64,000 nt of DNA from assembly GCF_007827595.1 (NCBI RefSeq), contig NZ_VISR01000003.1:434001-498000 (forward strand), in the 5' to 3' direction. Below are positions 42,257-50,456 of the stretch, one piece after another. The stretch comes from Streptomyces sp. BK340. Lineage in GTDB: Bacteria; Actinomycetota; Actinomycetes; Streptomycetales; Streptomycetaceae. Below the pieces are notes generated by a model that saw nothing but the letters and a program-made list of their open reading frames with translations, had not been told where the DNA came from and ran no database searches. Position 1 is the first letter of the stretch. Each line of letters starts with the position of its first letter. A program made the position numbers and the translations under genes.

Positions 42257-43330
42257 TCAGTCGAGTGCCGTGACGCAGAACTGGACCAGCCCGGCGTCGA
42301 CGTCCAGGACGATCCGCTCCATCTCCGGCCACGGCGGGTGGAAGCCGCCGGGTTCGTCGCCCCACTCGATGGTGAAGCCGAGGATCTTGCCCTTGTGCTC
42401 GTCGGCACGGTGCCGGGAGTAGGCGTAGTCGTCGCTGGTCCCACAGGTCGGGTAGAGGTGGAAGGCGGACATCGGGGTGTAGGCGCGGCCGCGTACGCCC
42501 TTCAGTGCCGCGCAGAACTGTTCGGCGAGGACCACGGCGTCGTCGGCGTCGGACTTCGGGAGGTACTCCGCGTACGCGTCACCGGGCACCCCGCGCCGGT
42601 GGTCGAAGGCCGGGTTGAGGAAGTTCTGGGCCGGGGCGGCGGACTGGTTCTCGTCGTCGCCCCAGACGGTCAGCATGTCCTCGGAGTAGCTGTGCACGTC
42701 GACGAGCCAGCGGGTGCGCGGGTAGGTGTCGAGCAGCCAGCGCACGTTGCGGGTCTCGGGTTCCGAGAAGGCTCTCGGGCCCTGGTAGACGAGGTCACCG
42801 GGATCGTCGGAGACGCGCGGTGCCGCGTCCGGGTCGAAGGCGGTGCGGAAATCGAAGAGGAAGTCGTAGTTACGGTTGATGTCGACGCCGATGCGGTCGG
42901 GGTCGCCGCCCGACTGTGCCGGGTTGCGGTTCTTGCGCCACATCGGCTCGACGGTCTGGCTGTAGAGGCGGCCGTCGGGATTGACCAGCGGGAGGACGAC
43001 GACCTCCAGCTCGTCCAGGATCCTGCGCACCTGGTCGCTGGTGAAGCTCGTCCCCCCGTAGATCAGGCCGGTTCCCGCGTCGTACGCCTCCAGCAGGTCG
43101 GCGGCGAAGTGGACGAGGATCTCGCAGCTGCCCCACTCCCGGGCGTGGACGCCCCCGATCAGGACGGCGCAGTCCCGGGTTCCGGCCGGGGCGGCACCGA
43201 TCCGCAGAGCGTGACCGGCGCGGCCCTCGACCGAGGTCTCGGGCAGGTCGATGAGCCGGCTCGTGGCCGGGAAGGCGGTGGCCAGGCTGGTCACGGCGGA
43301 CTCGACCTCAGTGATGTTCAGGTACGACAT
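42257..43330 (-). CDS. M14-family zinc carboxypeptidase
   Basis: 357 residues from ATG 43330. Zinc ligands His62 and Glu65 are in GGVHAREWGS. LVNPDGRLYS, INRNYDFLFDF (substrate Asn-Arg), VDVHSYSEDML (third ligand) and FTIEWGDEPGGFHPPW (catalytic Glu) complete the site. No signal peptide is visible, so it may be cytoplasmic or exported in another way. A 102-residue gene 17 bases upstream may encode a propeptide-like partner. Five iterons lie before that gene. Confidence 0.88.
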   Translation of the reverse strand: MSYLNITEVESAVTSLATAFPATSRLIDLPETSVEGRAGHALRIGAAPAGTRDCAVLIGGVHAREWGSCEILVHFAADLLEAYDAGTGLIYGGTSFTSDQVRRILDELEVVVLPLVNPDGRLYSQTVEPMWRKNRNPAQSGGDPDRIGVDINRNYDFLFDFRTAFDPDAAPRVSDDPGDLVYQGPRAFSEPETRNVRWLLDTYPRTRWLVDVHSYSEDMLTVWGDDENQSAAPAQNFLNPAFDHRRGVPGDAYAEYLPKSDADDAVVLAEQFCAALKGVRGRAYTPMSAFHLYPTCGTSDDYAYSRHRADEHKGKILGFTIEWGDEPGGFHPPWPEMERIVLDVDAGLVQFCVTALD

Positions 43331-43347
43331 GGCGCTCCTCCCGGGCG

Positions 43348-43656
43348 CTACGCCTTGACGGCCAGCCCGTGCGGCACGGCGTCGGCGGGGGCGAACCGGT
43401 CCCCCTCGCCGACCTCGGCCTGGCGGGCGAGTCCCTTGGCAGTGGCGTTCTCGACCGTGGTGACCGACACGCCCTCGCGTTCGAGGGCCTCGGCCTGTTC
43501 GGCGGTGACGTAGGCGTCGATGCTGCACCTGCCGTCATCGGTCAGGCGGGGGCTTCCGCCGACGTCGGGATGCGCGTCGCGCAGGAGCGCACGCAGGGTT
43601 TCCGTGTCCCGGGCGGTGACGCGCACGCGCAGGACGGGTGGTGAAGTGCTGGACAT
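43348..43656 (-). CDS. Small partner of the M14 peptidase (propeptide/inhibitor-like)
   Basis: 102 residues from ATG 43656. Alpha/beta pattern: VLRVRVTARDTETLRALLRD, then CSIDAYVTAEQAEALEREGVSVTTVENATAKG. This resembles the small ferredoxin-like N-terminal domains fused to many actinobacterial M14 and M4 peptidases. Here it stands as a separate gene 17 bases before the peptidase. It might chaperone or inhibit the enzyme in trans. This is inference from shape and position. Confidence 0.55.
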   Translation of the reverse strand: MSSTSPPVLRVRVTARDTETLRALLRDAHPDVGGSPRLTDDGRCSIDAYVTAEQAEALEREGVSVTTVENATAKGLARQAEVGEGDRFAPADAVPHGLAVKA

Positions 43657-43741
43657 GACCGCTTCTTCCGGCGCCGTCGGGCGCGCCACAAGGCCACCCG
43701 GCAGCGCGAGTGCCGCGTGTGAGGACCGTGCGGACTTCGAC

Positions 43742-43820
43742 GATCGGAGACGTCGAATCGGAGACGTTGACCGGTGCCATAGATCTGTGACGTTGATCTG
43801 TGACGTCGATCTGTGGCGTC
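43742..43820. repeat. Five 13-bp iterons upstream of the peptidase operon
   Basis: Two copies of TCGGAGACGT units (43742-43768) are followed by three exactly adjacent 13-bp units reading GATCTGTGACGTT, GATCTGTGACGTC and GATCTGTGGCGTC (43782-43794, 43795-43807, 43808-43820). Period 13 is not a helical turn. They lie 86 bases or more before the start of the 102-residue gene and could be binding sites for a multimeric regulator. Confidence 0.6.
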
Positions 43821-43894
43821 GAAACAACGCCGGCTGACGTTTGATGGCATTTACGCCATATATGTACGTCGTATTCTCAGGGTGCTCCGCCGTG

Positions 43895-44620
43895 CTAGAA
43901 GGCGTCAAGGGGAACCTCGGGCAGGCCGCTCAGCAGCCTGTCGAGGCCGGCCGCCAGTTCCCGCTCGTCGTCGTACTCGGCGAAGTGCGGGACGAGGGCG
44001 CGCAGCCGTGGGTAGTCGGCGGCGGGCAGCCGGTGCAGACCGAGCCGGAGCATGAGGTCCGGTTCCTCGCTGTCGTCCACCACCTGGCGCTTGTCCACGA
44101 GGAGGCAGCCGAGGGTCCAGGCCACGAAGGTGCGGTAGACGGTCAGCACGGTGGCGTCGTCGAAACCGGCGCGGGCCAGGACGGCGAGCACGTGCTCGGT
44201 GAGCTGGAGCCAGGACTGCGGGCGGCGCGCCACGGGCACGGCGAGCGGGCGGGTGGCGACCACGGGGAGGATTTCGGGGTGGGCGTGCACGACATACGCC
44301 AACGCCCGGGCGATCCTGCGCAGTTCGGCCCGCCAGGGCGGCTCTTCGGGTACGGCGTCCGAGTCGGCGCGGGCCTGCTGCGCCGAGGTCCGCAGCCGCT
44401 CGTTGACCTCTGCGAAGAATGTCTCCACGAGGCCGTCGAGGAGGGCTTCCTTGCCGGCGGTGTACCGGTAGATGGCCATCGGCTCCACACCCAGGTCGGC
44501 GGCGAGGCGGCGCATGGTCAGGGCCGCGAGCCCCTCACGGTCCACCAGGGCGACGGCCGCGGCGAGCACGCGGGGGCGGCTGAGGCGCCCCCGTCCTTCT
44601 GGGTTGTCCCGCAGTTCCAT
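43895..44620 (-). CDS. TetR-family regulator
   Basis: 241 residues from ATG 44620. N-terminal helix-turn-helix (about 12-60: RVLAAAVALVDREGLAALTMRRLAADLGVEPMAIYRY) of the TetR type with the larger TetR_C ligand domain. A nested palindrome just upstream of its start is the probable operator, so it likely autoregulates. The next gene upstream on the strand, the MBL-fold hydrolase, ends 74 bases away. Confidence 0.88.
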   Translation of the reverse strand: MELRDNPEGRGRLSRPRVLAAAVALVDREGLAALTMRRLAADLGVEPMAIYRYTAGKEALLDGLVETFFAEVNERLRTSAQQARADSDAVPEEPPWRAELRRIARALAYVVHAHPEILPVVATRPLAVPVARRPQSWLQLTEHVLAVLARAGFDDATVLTVYRTFVAWTLGCLLVDKRQVVDDSEEPDLMLRLGLHRLPAADYPRLRALVPHFAEYDDERELAAGLDRLLSGLPEVPLDAF

Positions 44621-44628
44621 GGCCGCAC

Positions 44629-44675
44629 TCCGGATACGCCGTACACTTCATCAATAATTGTACGTTTTATCCGGA
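44629..44675. promoter_or_regulatory. Nested palindromic operator of the TetR gene
   Basis: TCCGGATA (44629-44636) with TATCCGGA (44668-44675) and CGTACA (44640-44645) with TGTACG (44659-44664) share one dyad centre at 44652. The centre is AT-rich (TAATTGT and neighbours) and must contain the promoter. The element begins nine bases before the TetR start codon. Confidence 0.7.
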
Positions 44676-44694
44676 GAAACGCGCGGGCCCTCGA

Positions 44695-45876
44695 TCACCC
44701 GTGGTCGAGCCCCTTGCGCGCGCCGGGCTCGGCGGCCAGCGCCCCGAGCGACCGCCAGGTACGGCGCACGGTGCCGGAGACACCGCGCCACCAGGCCTCG
44801 GCGGGGAGCTTGCCGGCAGGCTCGAAGGGCTCGCCGGGCCGGGGCAGCGCCACCGCCTGGCCGGCCTCCTCGGCGGCCTCCTTGGTCCACTCGCCGGGTT
44901 CCGCCCACGGGTGCGGGGCCAGGTTGAAGGTGCCCCAGTGGATCGGCAGCAGCACTCCGTGCGGGTCGCCGCCCTGGAGGTCGAGGTGGGCGCGCAGCCC
45001 CTCCTCGGGAGTCATGTGGATGTCGGGCCAGAACTCGCTGTACGCGCCGATCTGGATCATGGTGGCGTCGAACGGGCCGTGGGCCGCGCCGATGTCCTTG
45101 AAGCCCTCGAAGTAGCCGGTGTCACCGCTGTGGTAGACCCGGTGCTCCTCGCCCGCCACGGCCCAGGACGCCCACAGGGTGTGCTGGGTGTTGCGCAGGC
45201 CGCGGCCGCAGAAGTGGCGGGCCGGGGCGGCGGTGAGGGTGAGCCCGCCGATCCTGGTGGCCTCGTGCCAGTCGAGCTCGCGCAGCCGGTCCGCGGACAC
45301 GCCCCAGTGTTCGAGATGGGCACCGACGCCGAGCGGCACGGCGAACACGGTGTCCGTGCCGGCCAGCGCCTTGATCGTGGGCATGTCCAGGTGGTCGTAG
45401 TGGTCGTGCGAGACGACCACCACGTCGACCGGGCCGAGCGCGGCCAGCGGCAGCGGCACCGGGTGCAGCCGCTTGGGCCCGACGAAGGGGAACGGGGAGC
45501 AGCGCTCACCCCAGACGGGGTCGAACAGGACACGGTGGCCGTCGATCTCCACGAGCACGCTGGAGTGGCCCATCCAGGTCACCCGCAGCCCCGTGGCCGG
45601 CGGCTTGGCGATGTCGGCCAGGGTGGTGGGGTGCACCGGGACGGTGCCGCGGGGCGCGCGCAGCGGCCGGGTGTCCTTGTCCAGGAACACCTTGGCGAGG
45701 TCGAGCGTGGACCCGGAGGGCCGGGTGCGTGCGGTGCCGCCGGGGTTCTGGAAGACGCCGTCCTTGAAGTGGGGGGAGCGGCGGATGCGGGCCATGCGCT
45801 CACCGCTCGGTTCCGCGCCGAAGGCCTCGGGCTGGAACATGCCGAGCCCGAAGCTCTGGGAACGCAAACCGGTCAC
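44695..45876 (-). CDS. MBL-fold metallo-hydrolase (UlaG / NAPE-PLD-like)
   Basis: 393 residues from GTG 45876, five bases after CAGGAGG. The metal motif HxHxDH is in VVVSHDHYDHLDMPTI; WMGHSSVLVEIDG precedes it, and HSGDTGYFEGF and LLPIHWGTFNLAPHPW supply the later ligands. The long form with an N-terminal extension (LRSQSFGLGMFQPEAFG) resembles membrane-associated N-acyl-phosphatidylethanolamine phospholipase D relatives. The substrate may be a phospholipid or another phosphodiester. Confidence 0.85.
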   Translation of the reverse strand: MTGLRSQSFGLGMFQPEAFGAEPSGERMARIRRSPHFKDGVFQNPGGTARTRPSGSTLDLAKVFLDKDTRPLRAPRGTVPVHPTTLADIAKPPATGLRVTWMGHSSVLVEIDGHRVLFDPVWGERCSPFPFVGPKRLHPVPLPLAALGPVDVVVVSHDHYDHLDMPTIKALAGTDTVFAVPLGVGAHLEHWGVSADRLRELDWHEATRIGGLTLTAAPARHFCGRGLRNTQHTLWASWAVAGEEHRVYHSGDTGYFEGFKDIGAAHGPFDATMIQIGAYSEFWPDIHMTPEEGLRAHLDLQGGDPHGVLLPIHWGTFNLAPHPWAEPGEWTKEAAEEAGQAVALPRPGEPFEPAGKLPAEAWWRGVSGTVRRTWRSLGALAAEPGARKGLDHG

Positions 45877-45991
45877 GGTACCTCCTGGTGAGTCGCTGAG
45901 GCCCTCCATTATGGTCGGCGCCCCCGACAGGCCCCGGTGGCCGGGGTCACCGGCCACCGTCCTGTGTGCGCCGCCGCGGATCCGTCACACG

Positions 45992-46037
45992 TTGACAGGC
46001 TGTCCACCAGATCCGAATACTGACTCGCGATTCAGTA
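45992..46037 (+). promoter_or_regulatory. Promoter and operator-like dyad of the amino-acid dehydrogenase
   Basis: TTGACA (45992-45997) and AATACT (46016-46021) are 18 bases apart, close to the vegetative consensus. TACTGA (46018-46023) and TCAGTA (46032-46037) form a perfect dyad around CTCGCGAT, overlapping the -10 and the likely start site, a good position for a repressor. Confidence 0.6.
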
Positions 46038-46057
46038 ACTGTCACCCGGGAGACCCC

Positions 46058-47236
46058 ATGACCGCCCCTTTGATGTCGCTCGTCTGGACCGACCACATCA
46101 CCGGCCGCCGGGGCTTCCTGGTCGTGGACCGGCTGGTGCGGGGCGTGGCCAGCGGCGGGTTGCGGATGCGGCCCGGCTGCACCCTGGAGGAGGTCGCCGG
46201 ACTCGCCCGGGGCATGACGATGAAGGAGGCCCTGCACTACGACCCCGAGGGCCGTTACGTCCCTCTTGGCGGCGCCAAGGGCGGCATCGACTGCGATCCG
46301 CAGGACCCCGGGGCGTACGGGCTGCTCGTGCGCTACCTGCGGGCCATGCGGCCGTACATCGAGAGCTTCTGGACCACCGGCGAGGATCTGGGCCTCACCC
46401 AGGACCTGGTGGACCGTGCGGCGGCGGAGGCGGGCCTGGTCTCCTCCGTGCAGGCCGTGTACCCGCTGCTGGACGACGAGGCGGCGGCCCGCGAGCGGCT
46501 CGCGGACGCCTTCGCCGTCGAGGTGGACGGCATCGGCCTGGACGAGCTGGCGGGCGGCTGCGGGGTCGCCGAGTCGGTGCTGGCCGCCCTGGACCGGGCA
46601 TCGGTGCCGTACCGGGGCACCCGGGTGGCCGTGCAGGGCCTGGGCACGATGGGCGGGGCCACCGCCCGCTTCCTCGCGCGCGCGGGGCTCACCGTGGTGG
46701 CCGTGGCCGACGTCAAGGGGACCGTCGCCAACCCGGAGGGTCTCGACGTGGAGGCGTTGCTGGCCGCGCGGGACGCCTACGGAACGGTCGACCGCTGCGT
46801 GCTGCGCCCCGGCGACCGTGAACTGCCCGGTGACGCGTGGCTGTCCGCGGACGTCGAGGTGCTGGTGCCGGCCGCGGTTTCGTACGCGATCGGCACCGCC
46901 GAGCAGGAGCGGATCACCGCCCGCTGGATCGTCGAGGCGGCCAACATGCCCGTCCTGCCCGAGGCGGAGGCGCTGCTGGCCGCGCGCGGGGTCACCGTAC
47001 TACCGGACGTGGTGGTCAACTCGGCCACGAACGCCTGGTGGTGGTGGACCCTGTTCGGCGACATCGGCCCGGACGCCGACGAGGCGTTCGCGCACATCCG
47101 ACGTTCGATGCGCGCCCTGGTCGATCTGATGCTCACGCGCGCCCAGACCGACGGTACGGCGCCGCGCGCCGCCGCCCACGCCCTGGTCGGCGACCGTCTG
47201 CCGGTGATCGCGGAGCGCTTCGGGTGGTACCGCTGA
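46058..47236 (+). CDS. Glu/Leu/Phe/Val dehydrogenase family enzyme
   Basis: 392 residues from ATG 46058. The dimerisation/catalytic half has GGLRMRPGCTLEEVAGLARGMTMK and the catalytic-Lys motif PLGGAKGGIDCDP. The NAD-binding half has VAVQGLGTMGGATARFL and ATNAWWWWTLFGDIG. It deaminates an amino acid reversibly with NAD. The length of about 390 is between valine/leucine dehydrogenases (about 365) and glutamate dehydrogenases (about 420), so the substrate is left open. A well-formed promoter with a dyad controls it, and it is transcribed divergently from the MBL-fold gene. Confidence 0.85.
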   Translation: MTAPLMSLVWTDHITGRRGFLVVDRLVRGVASGGLRMRPGCTLEEVAGLARGMTMKEALHYDPEGRYVPLGGAKGGIDCDPQDPGAYGLLVRYLRAMRPYIESFWTTGEDLGLTQDLVDRAAAEAGLVSSVQAVYPLLDDEAAARERLADAFAVEVDGIGLDELAGGCGVAESVLAALDRASVPYRGTRVAVQGLGTMGGATARFLARAGLTVVAVADVKGTVANPEGLDVEALLAARDAYGTVDRCVLRPGDRELPGDAWLSADVEVLVPAAVSYAIGTAEQERITARWIVEAANMPVLPEAEALLAARGVTVLPDVVVNSATNAWWWWTLFGDIGPDADEAFAHIRRSMRALVDLMLTRAQTDGTAPRAAAHALVGDRLPVIAERFGWYR

Positions 47237-47331
47237 CACCGGCCGGGCGCCTCTGGGCCCGCGGCACCCGAAGTGGACGTGGCAGACCGGCCCTTTCGGT
47301 GCGGCCCTGAGCGACGGATTAGGGTGACCGC

Positions 47332-47952
47332 GTGGCGAGAGTGCGGTTGAGTGTGGCCGAGCGGCGGGAGGAGCTGCTGCGGGCCGCCATCGAGCAGATC
47401 GAGGTGCGGGGCGTGGCGGCGGTGCGGATCGCCGACGTGGCCTCCGCGCTCGGCGTGAGCAACGCCCTGGTGCTGTATCACTTCTCGACCAAGGAGAAGC
47501 TGGTCGCCGAGGCCTTCACCTACGCGGCCGCGGACGACCTGGCGCATCTGCGGGGGCTGCTGGAGCGACGCACCTCCGCGCTGCGCCGGCTGCGGGCCGC
47601 CGTGCGCTGGTACGCGCCCACGGGTCAGGCCAAGGGCTGGCGGCTGTGGATCGAGGGCTGGGCGGTGGCGCTGCGCGAGCCCGCCCTCCGGCAGGTCAGC
47701 CGCGACCTGGACCTGCAGTGGAAGGCGGCGATCACCGAGGTCATCGCGGAGGGCGTGGCGGCGGGCGAGTTCGAGTGCGCCGACCCGGCGGGAGCGGCGC
47801 TGCGGCTCACCGCGCTCCTCGACGGTCTCGCGGTGCAGCTGACGTCGTACCCGGGCTCGGTGCCGCGGTCCCGGGCGCGGCAGTGGGCGGACGAGGCCCT
47901 GGCCCGGGAACTCGGGCTGGGCCGGGAGGCGTTGACCGAGCGGGAGCGCTGA
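47332..47952 (+). CDS. TetR/BetI-like regulator
   Basis: 206 residues from GTG 47332. The helix-turn-helix is RRAAIEQIEVRGVAAVRIADVASALGVSNALVLYHF-like (about residues 12-55, in the frame ELLRAAIEQIEVRGVAAV). The C-terminal part contains WIEGWAVALREPALR, as in TetR_C_6/BetI-like proteins. It lies 95 bases after the dehydrogenase in the same direction and may regulate it. A strong two-way terminator follows. Confidence 0.85.
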   Translation: MARVRLSVAERREELLRAAIEQIEVRGVAAVRIADVASALGVSNALVLYHFSTKEKLVAEAFTYAAADDLAHLRGLLERRTSALRRLRAAVRWYAPTGQAKGWRLWIEGWAVALREPALRQVSRDLDLQWKAAITEVIAEGVAAGEFECADPAGAALRLTALLDGLAVQLTSYPGSVPRSRARQWADEALARELGLGREALTERER

Positions 47953-47979
47953 GCCTGCGACCGGTGCGGTGGCACGGAC

Positions 47980-48014
47980 GTGCCCCGCACCGCCGGGTTC
48001 GCGGTGCGGGGCAC
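47980..48014. terminator. Bidirectional terminator
   Basis: Perfect 14-bp arms (47980-47993 and 48001-48014, core TGCCCCGCACCG / CGGTGCGGGGCA) with a 7-base loop lie between the convergent TetR and SGNH genes. Confidence 0.75.
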
Positions 48015-48026
48015 GGACGCCGGCCG

Positions 48027-48845
48027 TCACGCCACCGACGCGATCCGCATCTTGATGTCGTCCGGCGACAGGGTGCCCTTCGCCGTCACGTGGTCCCCGG
48101 AGGACTCGCCGCGCAGCCGGCGGCCGATCCACGGGACGAGGTACTCGCGGGCCCAGTGGACGTCGTCGCGGCGGACCTCCAGGGTGCCCCGGGGCGGGAG
48201 CGGCGGCCAGGGCTGCTCCGGGTCGGCCGGGATCTGCAGGCCGAGGGCCTGGCCGGCGCGCAGTGCCACGCGCGTGTGCCCCTCGGGCGAGAGGTGGAGC
48301 CGGTCGCCGTCCCACGCCCTGCGGTCCTGGACGGACTTCAGGGACCACAGGTCGAGCACGGGGCACCCGTACCGGTCGGCGATGGCGCGGACGTGCCCGT
48401 TGTAGGTGGCGATCTTGCCGCGCAGATGCTTGAGCAGCGGGACGCCACGGGTGTCGAAGCCGGTCGTCACGAGCACGGTGCCCGCGACCTCGGTGAGCTG
48501 GGACACGGCCCGCTCGAAGCGCTCGGCCACCTCGTCCGGGTCGGTGCCGGGCCGGATGATGTCGTTGCCGCCCGCGCAGAAGGACACGAGGTCCGGGGCG
48601 AGTTCGACGGCTTTGGGGAGCTGGTCCGCCATGATCTGGTCGAGCAGCTTTCCGCGCACGGCCAGGTTGGTGTACGCGAAGTCGCCCTCGGGACGCCGGT
48701 CCGCGAGCAGTACCGCGAACCGGTCGGCCCAGCCCACGAACGCCCCGTCGGGGCCGGGGTCGCCCACGCCCTCGGTGAAGCTGTCCCCCACCGCCACGTA
48801 CGACCCGATCAGTGATCTGTTGTCATTCTTCGAATCGTCTGCCAC
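48027..48845 (-). CDS. SGNH/GDSL hydrolase
   Basis: 272 residues from ATG 48845. Catalytic blocks are VAVGDSFTEGVGDPG (Ser nucleophile), the Gly and Asn of SFCAGGNDIIRPG for the oxyanion hole, and DRLHLSPEGHTRVA (Asp-x-x-His). There is no signal peptide, so it is cytoplasmic. It probably acts as an esterase or lipase on an unknown acyl or acetyl ester. It is transcribed alone. Confidence 0.87.
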   Translation of the reverse strand: MADDSKNDNRSLIGSYVAVGDSFTEGVGDPGPDGAFVGWADRFAVLLADRRPEGDFAYTNLAVRGKLLDQIMADQLPKAVELAPDLVSFCAGGNDIIRPGTDPDEVAERFERAVSQLTEVAGTVLVTTGFDTRGVPLLKHLRGKIATYNGHVRAIADRYGCPVLDLWSLKSVQDRRAWDGDRLHLSPEGHTRVALRAGQALGLQIPADPEQPWPPLPPRGTLEVRRDDVHWAREYLVPWIGRRLRGESSGDHVTAKGTLSPDDIKMRIASVA

Positions 48846-48981
48846 GTCGGACCATGATTCACCTTCGGATGTGACCTACGCGACCGTAGGCAGGGGTTGA
48901 CGAACGGTGAGATGAGACACCCTTAAATCATTTGCCAATCCAGGAATAGCGCGACGTCGGGGCGCGTTGACGGTGCGCACA

Positions 48982-49023
48982 CGCTGAAGGCCGGACCCGG
49001 GGAACCGGGTCCGGCCTTCAGCG
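48982..49023. terminator. Perfect 19-bp terminator hairpin
   Basis: Arms 48982-49000 and 49005-49023 (CGCTGAAGGCCGGACCCGG and its exact complement) enclose the tetraloop GGAA. It lies beyond the stop of the M23 peptidase gene on the minus strand and is one of the strongest stems in the window. Confidence 0.75.
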
Positions 49024-49053
49024 GCTTGTCAGGGCAGGTGTTTCTCAAAGAGG

Positions 49054-49074
49054 GGATCCCGCGGAGCGGGATCC
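49054..49074 (-). terminator. First hairpin after the M23 gene
   Basis: GGATCCCGC and GCGGGATCC pair over 9 bp with a GGA loop, directly after the stop codon. On the minus strand CCTCTTTGAG follows. Together with the 19-bp hairpin it makes a tandem terminator. Confidence 0.55.
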
Positions 49075-49986
49075 TCACACGGCGACGCCGTGCGAGCGGA
49101 GGTAGGCGACCGGGTCGAGGTCCGAGCCGTAGTTCGGCGTGGTGCGGATCTCGAAGTGCAGGTGCGGGCCGGTCACGTTGCCGGTCGCACCGGAGAGGCC
49201 GATCTGCTGGCCCGCGGTCACGGTCTGGCCGGCCGTGACGGAGAGCTGCGAGAGGTGGCCGTACTGGGCGTAGTAGCCGTCGTTCAGCTTGATGACGACC
49301 TGGTTGCCGTACGCGCCGCCCCACCCGGCGGAGACGACGGTGCCGGCGGCGACGGCCTTGAGCGGGGTACCGGTCGGCACGACGAAGTCGACGCCGGTGT
49401 GGTAACCGCTGGACCACATGCTGCCGGCCACGTGGTAGCCGGTACCGATGGTGGCGCCGGTGACCGGGAGGGTGTAGCCGGTGGACGGCACGGAAGGTGC
49501 GGAGGGCGCGGCAGGCGCGGCGGCGGCACCGGAGGCCTGGCCGGACCGGTACCGGGACGGGGATGCCGGCGCCGGGGCGGAGGGCTCGGTGTGCGGCTGG
49601 ACGGCCTTCGCACCGAGCGACAGCTTCAGACCCGGGTGGATCAGCGAGGGGTCCTGGCCCACGGCCTGCCGGTTGTCGTCGTAGAGCCGCTGCCAGCCGC
49701 CGCTGACGTGCTGCGCGCCGGCGATCTTCGCGAGCCAGTCGCCGGACTTCACCGTGTAGGTGCGCACACCCGGATTCCGCTGCGCGGCCGCCTTCTTCAC
49801 GGCCGTCTTCGCCACGGCCGGCAGGGACTGCACGGCCTTTCCGGAAACGGTCTGCGTGGTGGCGGCGTGCGCTCCGGTGGCCCCGAGGAGCGGCAGGGCC
49901 AGCGCGGCGCCACCGGTTCCGGCGACGGCGATCGAGCGGGTGAAACGCGGGGGCTTGGGACGGCGGTGCTTACCCTTCGCGGGCAT
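49075..49986 (-). CDS. Secreted LysM-M23 peptidoglycan endopeptidase
   Basis: 303 residues from ATG 49986. A twin-basic start (GKHRRPKPPRFTRS) and hydrophobic stretch ending GAHAA form a signal peptide (about 1-42). A LysM domain (about 75-128: YTVKSGDWLAKIAGAQH, NRQAVGQDPSLIHPGLKL) and an Ala/Pro linker lead to the M23 domain (about 190-303), with zinc ligands in GYHTGVDFVVPTG and GPHLHFEIRT. It cleaves cell-wall cross-links during growth or germination. A c-di-AMP riboswitch precedes it. Confidence 0.92.
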   Translation of the reverse strand: MPAKGKHRRPKPPRFTRSIAVAGTGGAALALPLLGATGAHAATTQTVSGKAVQSLPAVAKTAVKKAAAQRNPGVRTYTVKSGDWLAKIAGAQHVSGGWQRLYDDNRQAVGQDPSLIHPGLKLSLGAKAVQPHTEPSAPAPASPSRYRSGQASGAAAAPAAPSAPSVPSTGYTLPVTGATIGTGYHVAGSMWSSGYHTGVDFVVPTGTPLKAVAAGTVVSAGWGGAYGNQVVIKLNDGYYAQYGHLSQLSVTAGQTVTAGQQIGLSGATGNVTGPHLHFEIRTTPNYGSDLDPVAYLRSHGVAV

Positions 49987-49994
49987 GGCGCATT

Positions 49995-50180
49995 CCTCTC
50001 CGGCGCCTGCGAGGTGAGCTGACGGGTTCGGGCTGGAGCTGCCCGGCCGCGCGCTGCGCGGCTGCACCCCAGCCTGTCCCGGAGACCGGGACAGGCAGTC
50101 ATACCTGGTGGGTCCCCCGCTCCTGCCGAACACGGGTGAAGTGTGTGGGGACTCCGGGCGGCGGCAGGATTCGGCGTTCC
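49995..50180 (-). ncRNA. ydaO-yuaA (c-di-AMP) riboswitch
   Basis: On the minus strand the leader of the M23 gene contains the family blocks in order: CGCCGAATCCTGCCG, AGCGGGGGACCCACCAGGTA, a variable GC hairpin (about 50070-50095), GGGGTGCAGCC, and CCCGTCAGCTCACCTCGCAGG, then the ribosome site. The 3' end is next to the Shine-Dalgarno GGAGAGG. Known members turn expression off when c-di-AMP is high, linking wall hydrolase synthesis to that signal. Confidence 0.9.
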
Positions 50181-50263
50181 GACCGGATTGGTGGCGAACG
50201 TAAGCGAGCAAGACGCACCCGGACAAGCAGCAGGTTCCCGGCGTCGTCGCTTCAAATGATCGA

Positions 50264-50302
50264 ATTCGGGAATTCACGGTCACTCTCCGTGAATTCCCGA
50301 AT
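50264..50302. promoter_or_regulatory. Perfect 16-bp inverted repeat upstream of the riboswitch
   Basis: ATTCGGGAATTCACGG (50264-50279) and CCGTGAATTCCCGAAT (50287-50302) surround a 7-base loop. It lies about 85 bases before the riboswitch and 155 bases after the alpha-galactosidase stop. It may be a regulator site for the M23 promoter or a terminator of the preceding gene. The rest of the gene-free stretch 50181-50456 shows nothing else. Confidence 0.65.
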
Positions 50303-50456
50303 CCTCGCCCTTTTGAATTCCCTTCACCCTTATGGGGATTACGTGGACATGCCGCGCGACACACGGTCACGAATATGACGCTCCTCACGCGCCGATCCCC
50401 ACGCCCCCTTGTCCCGGAGCGAGTTGGAACGAAGGGCTCCAATTCCGACAGACAGC

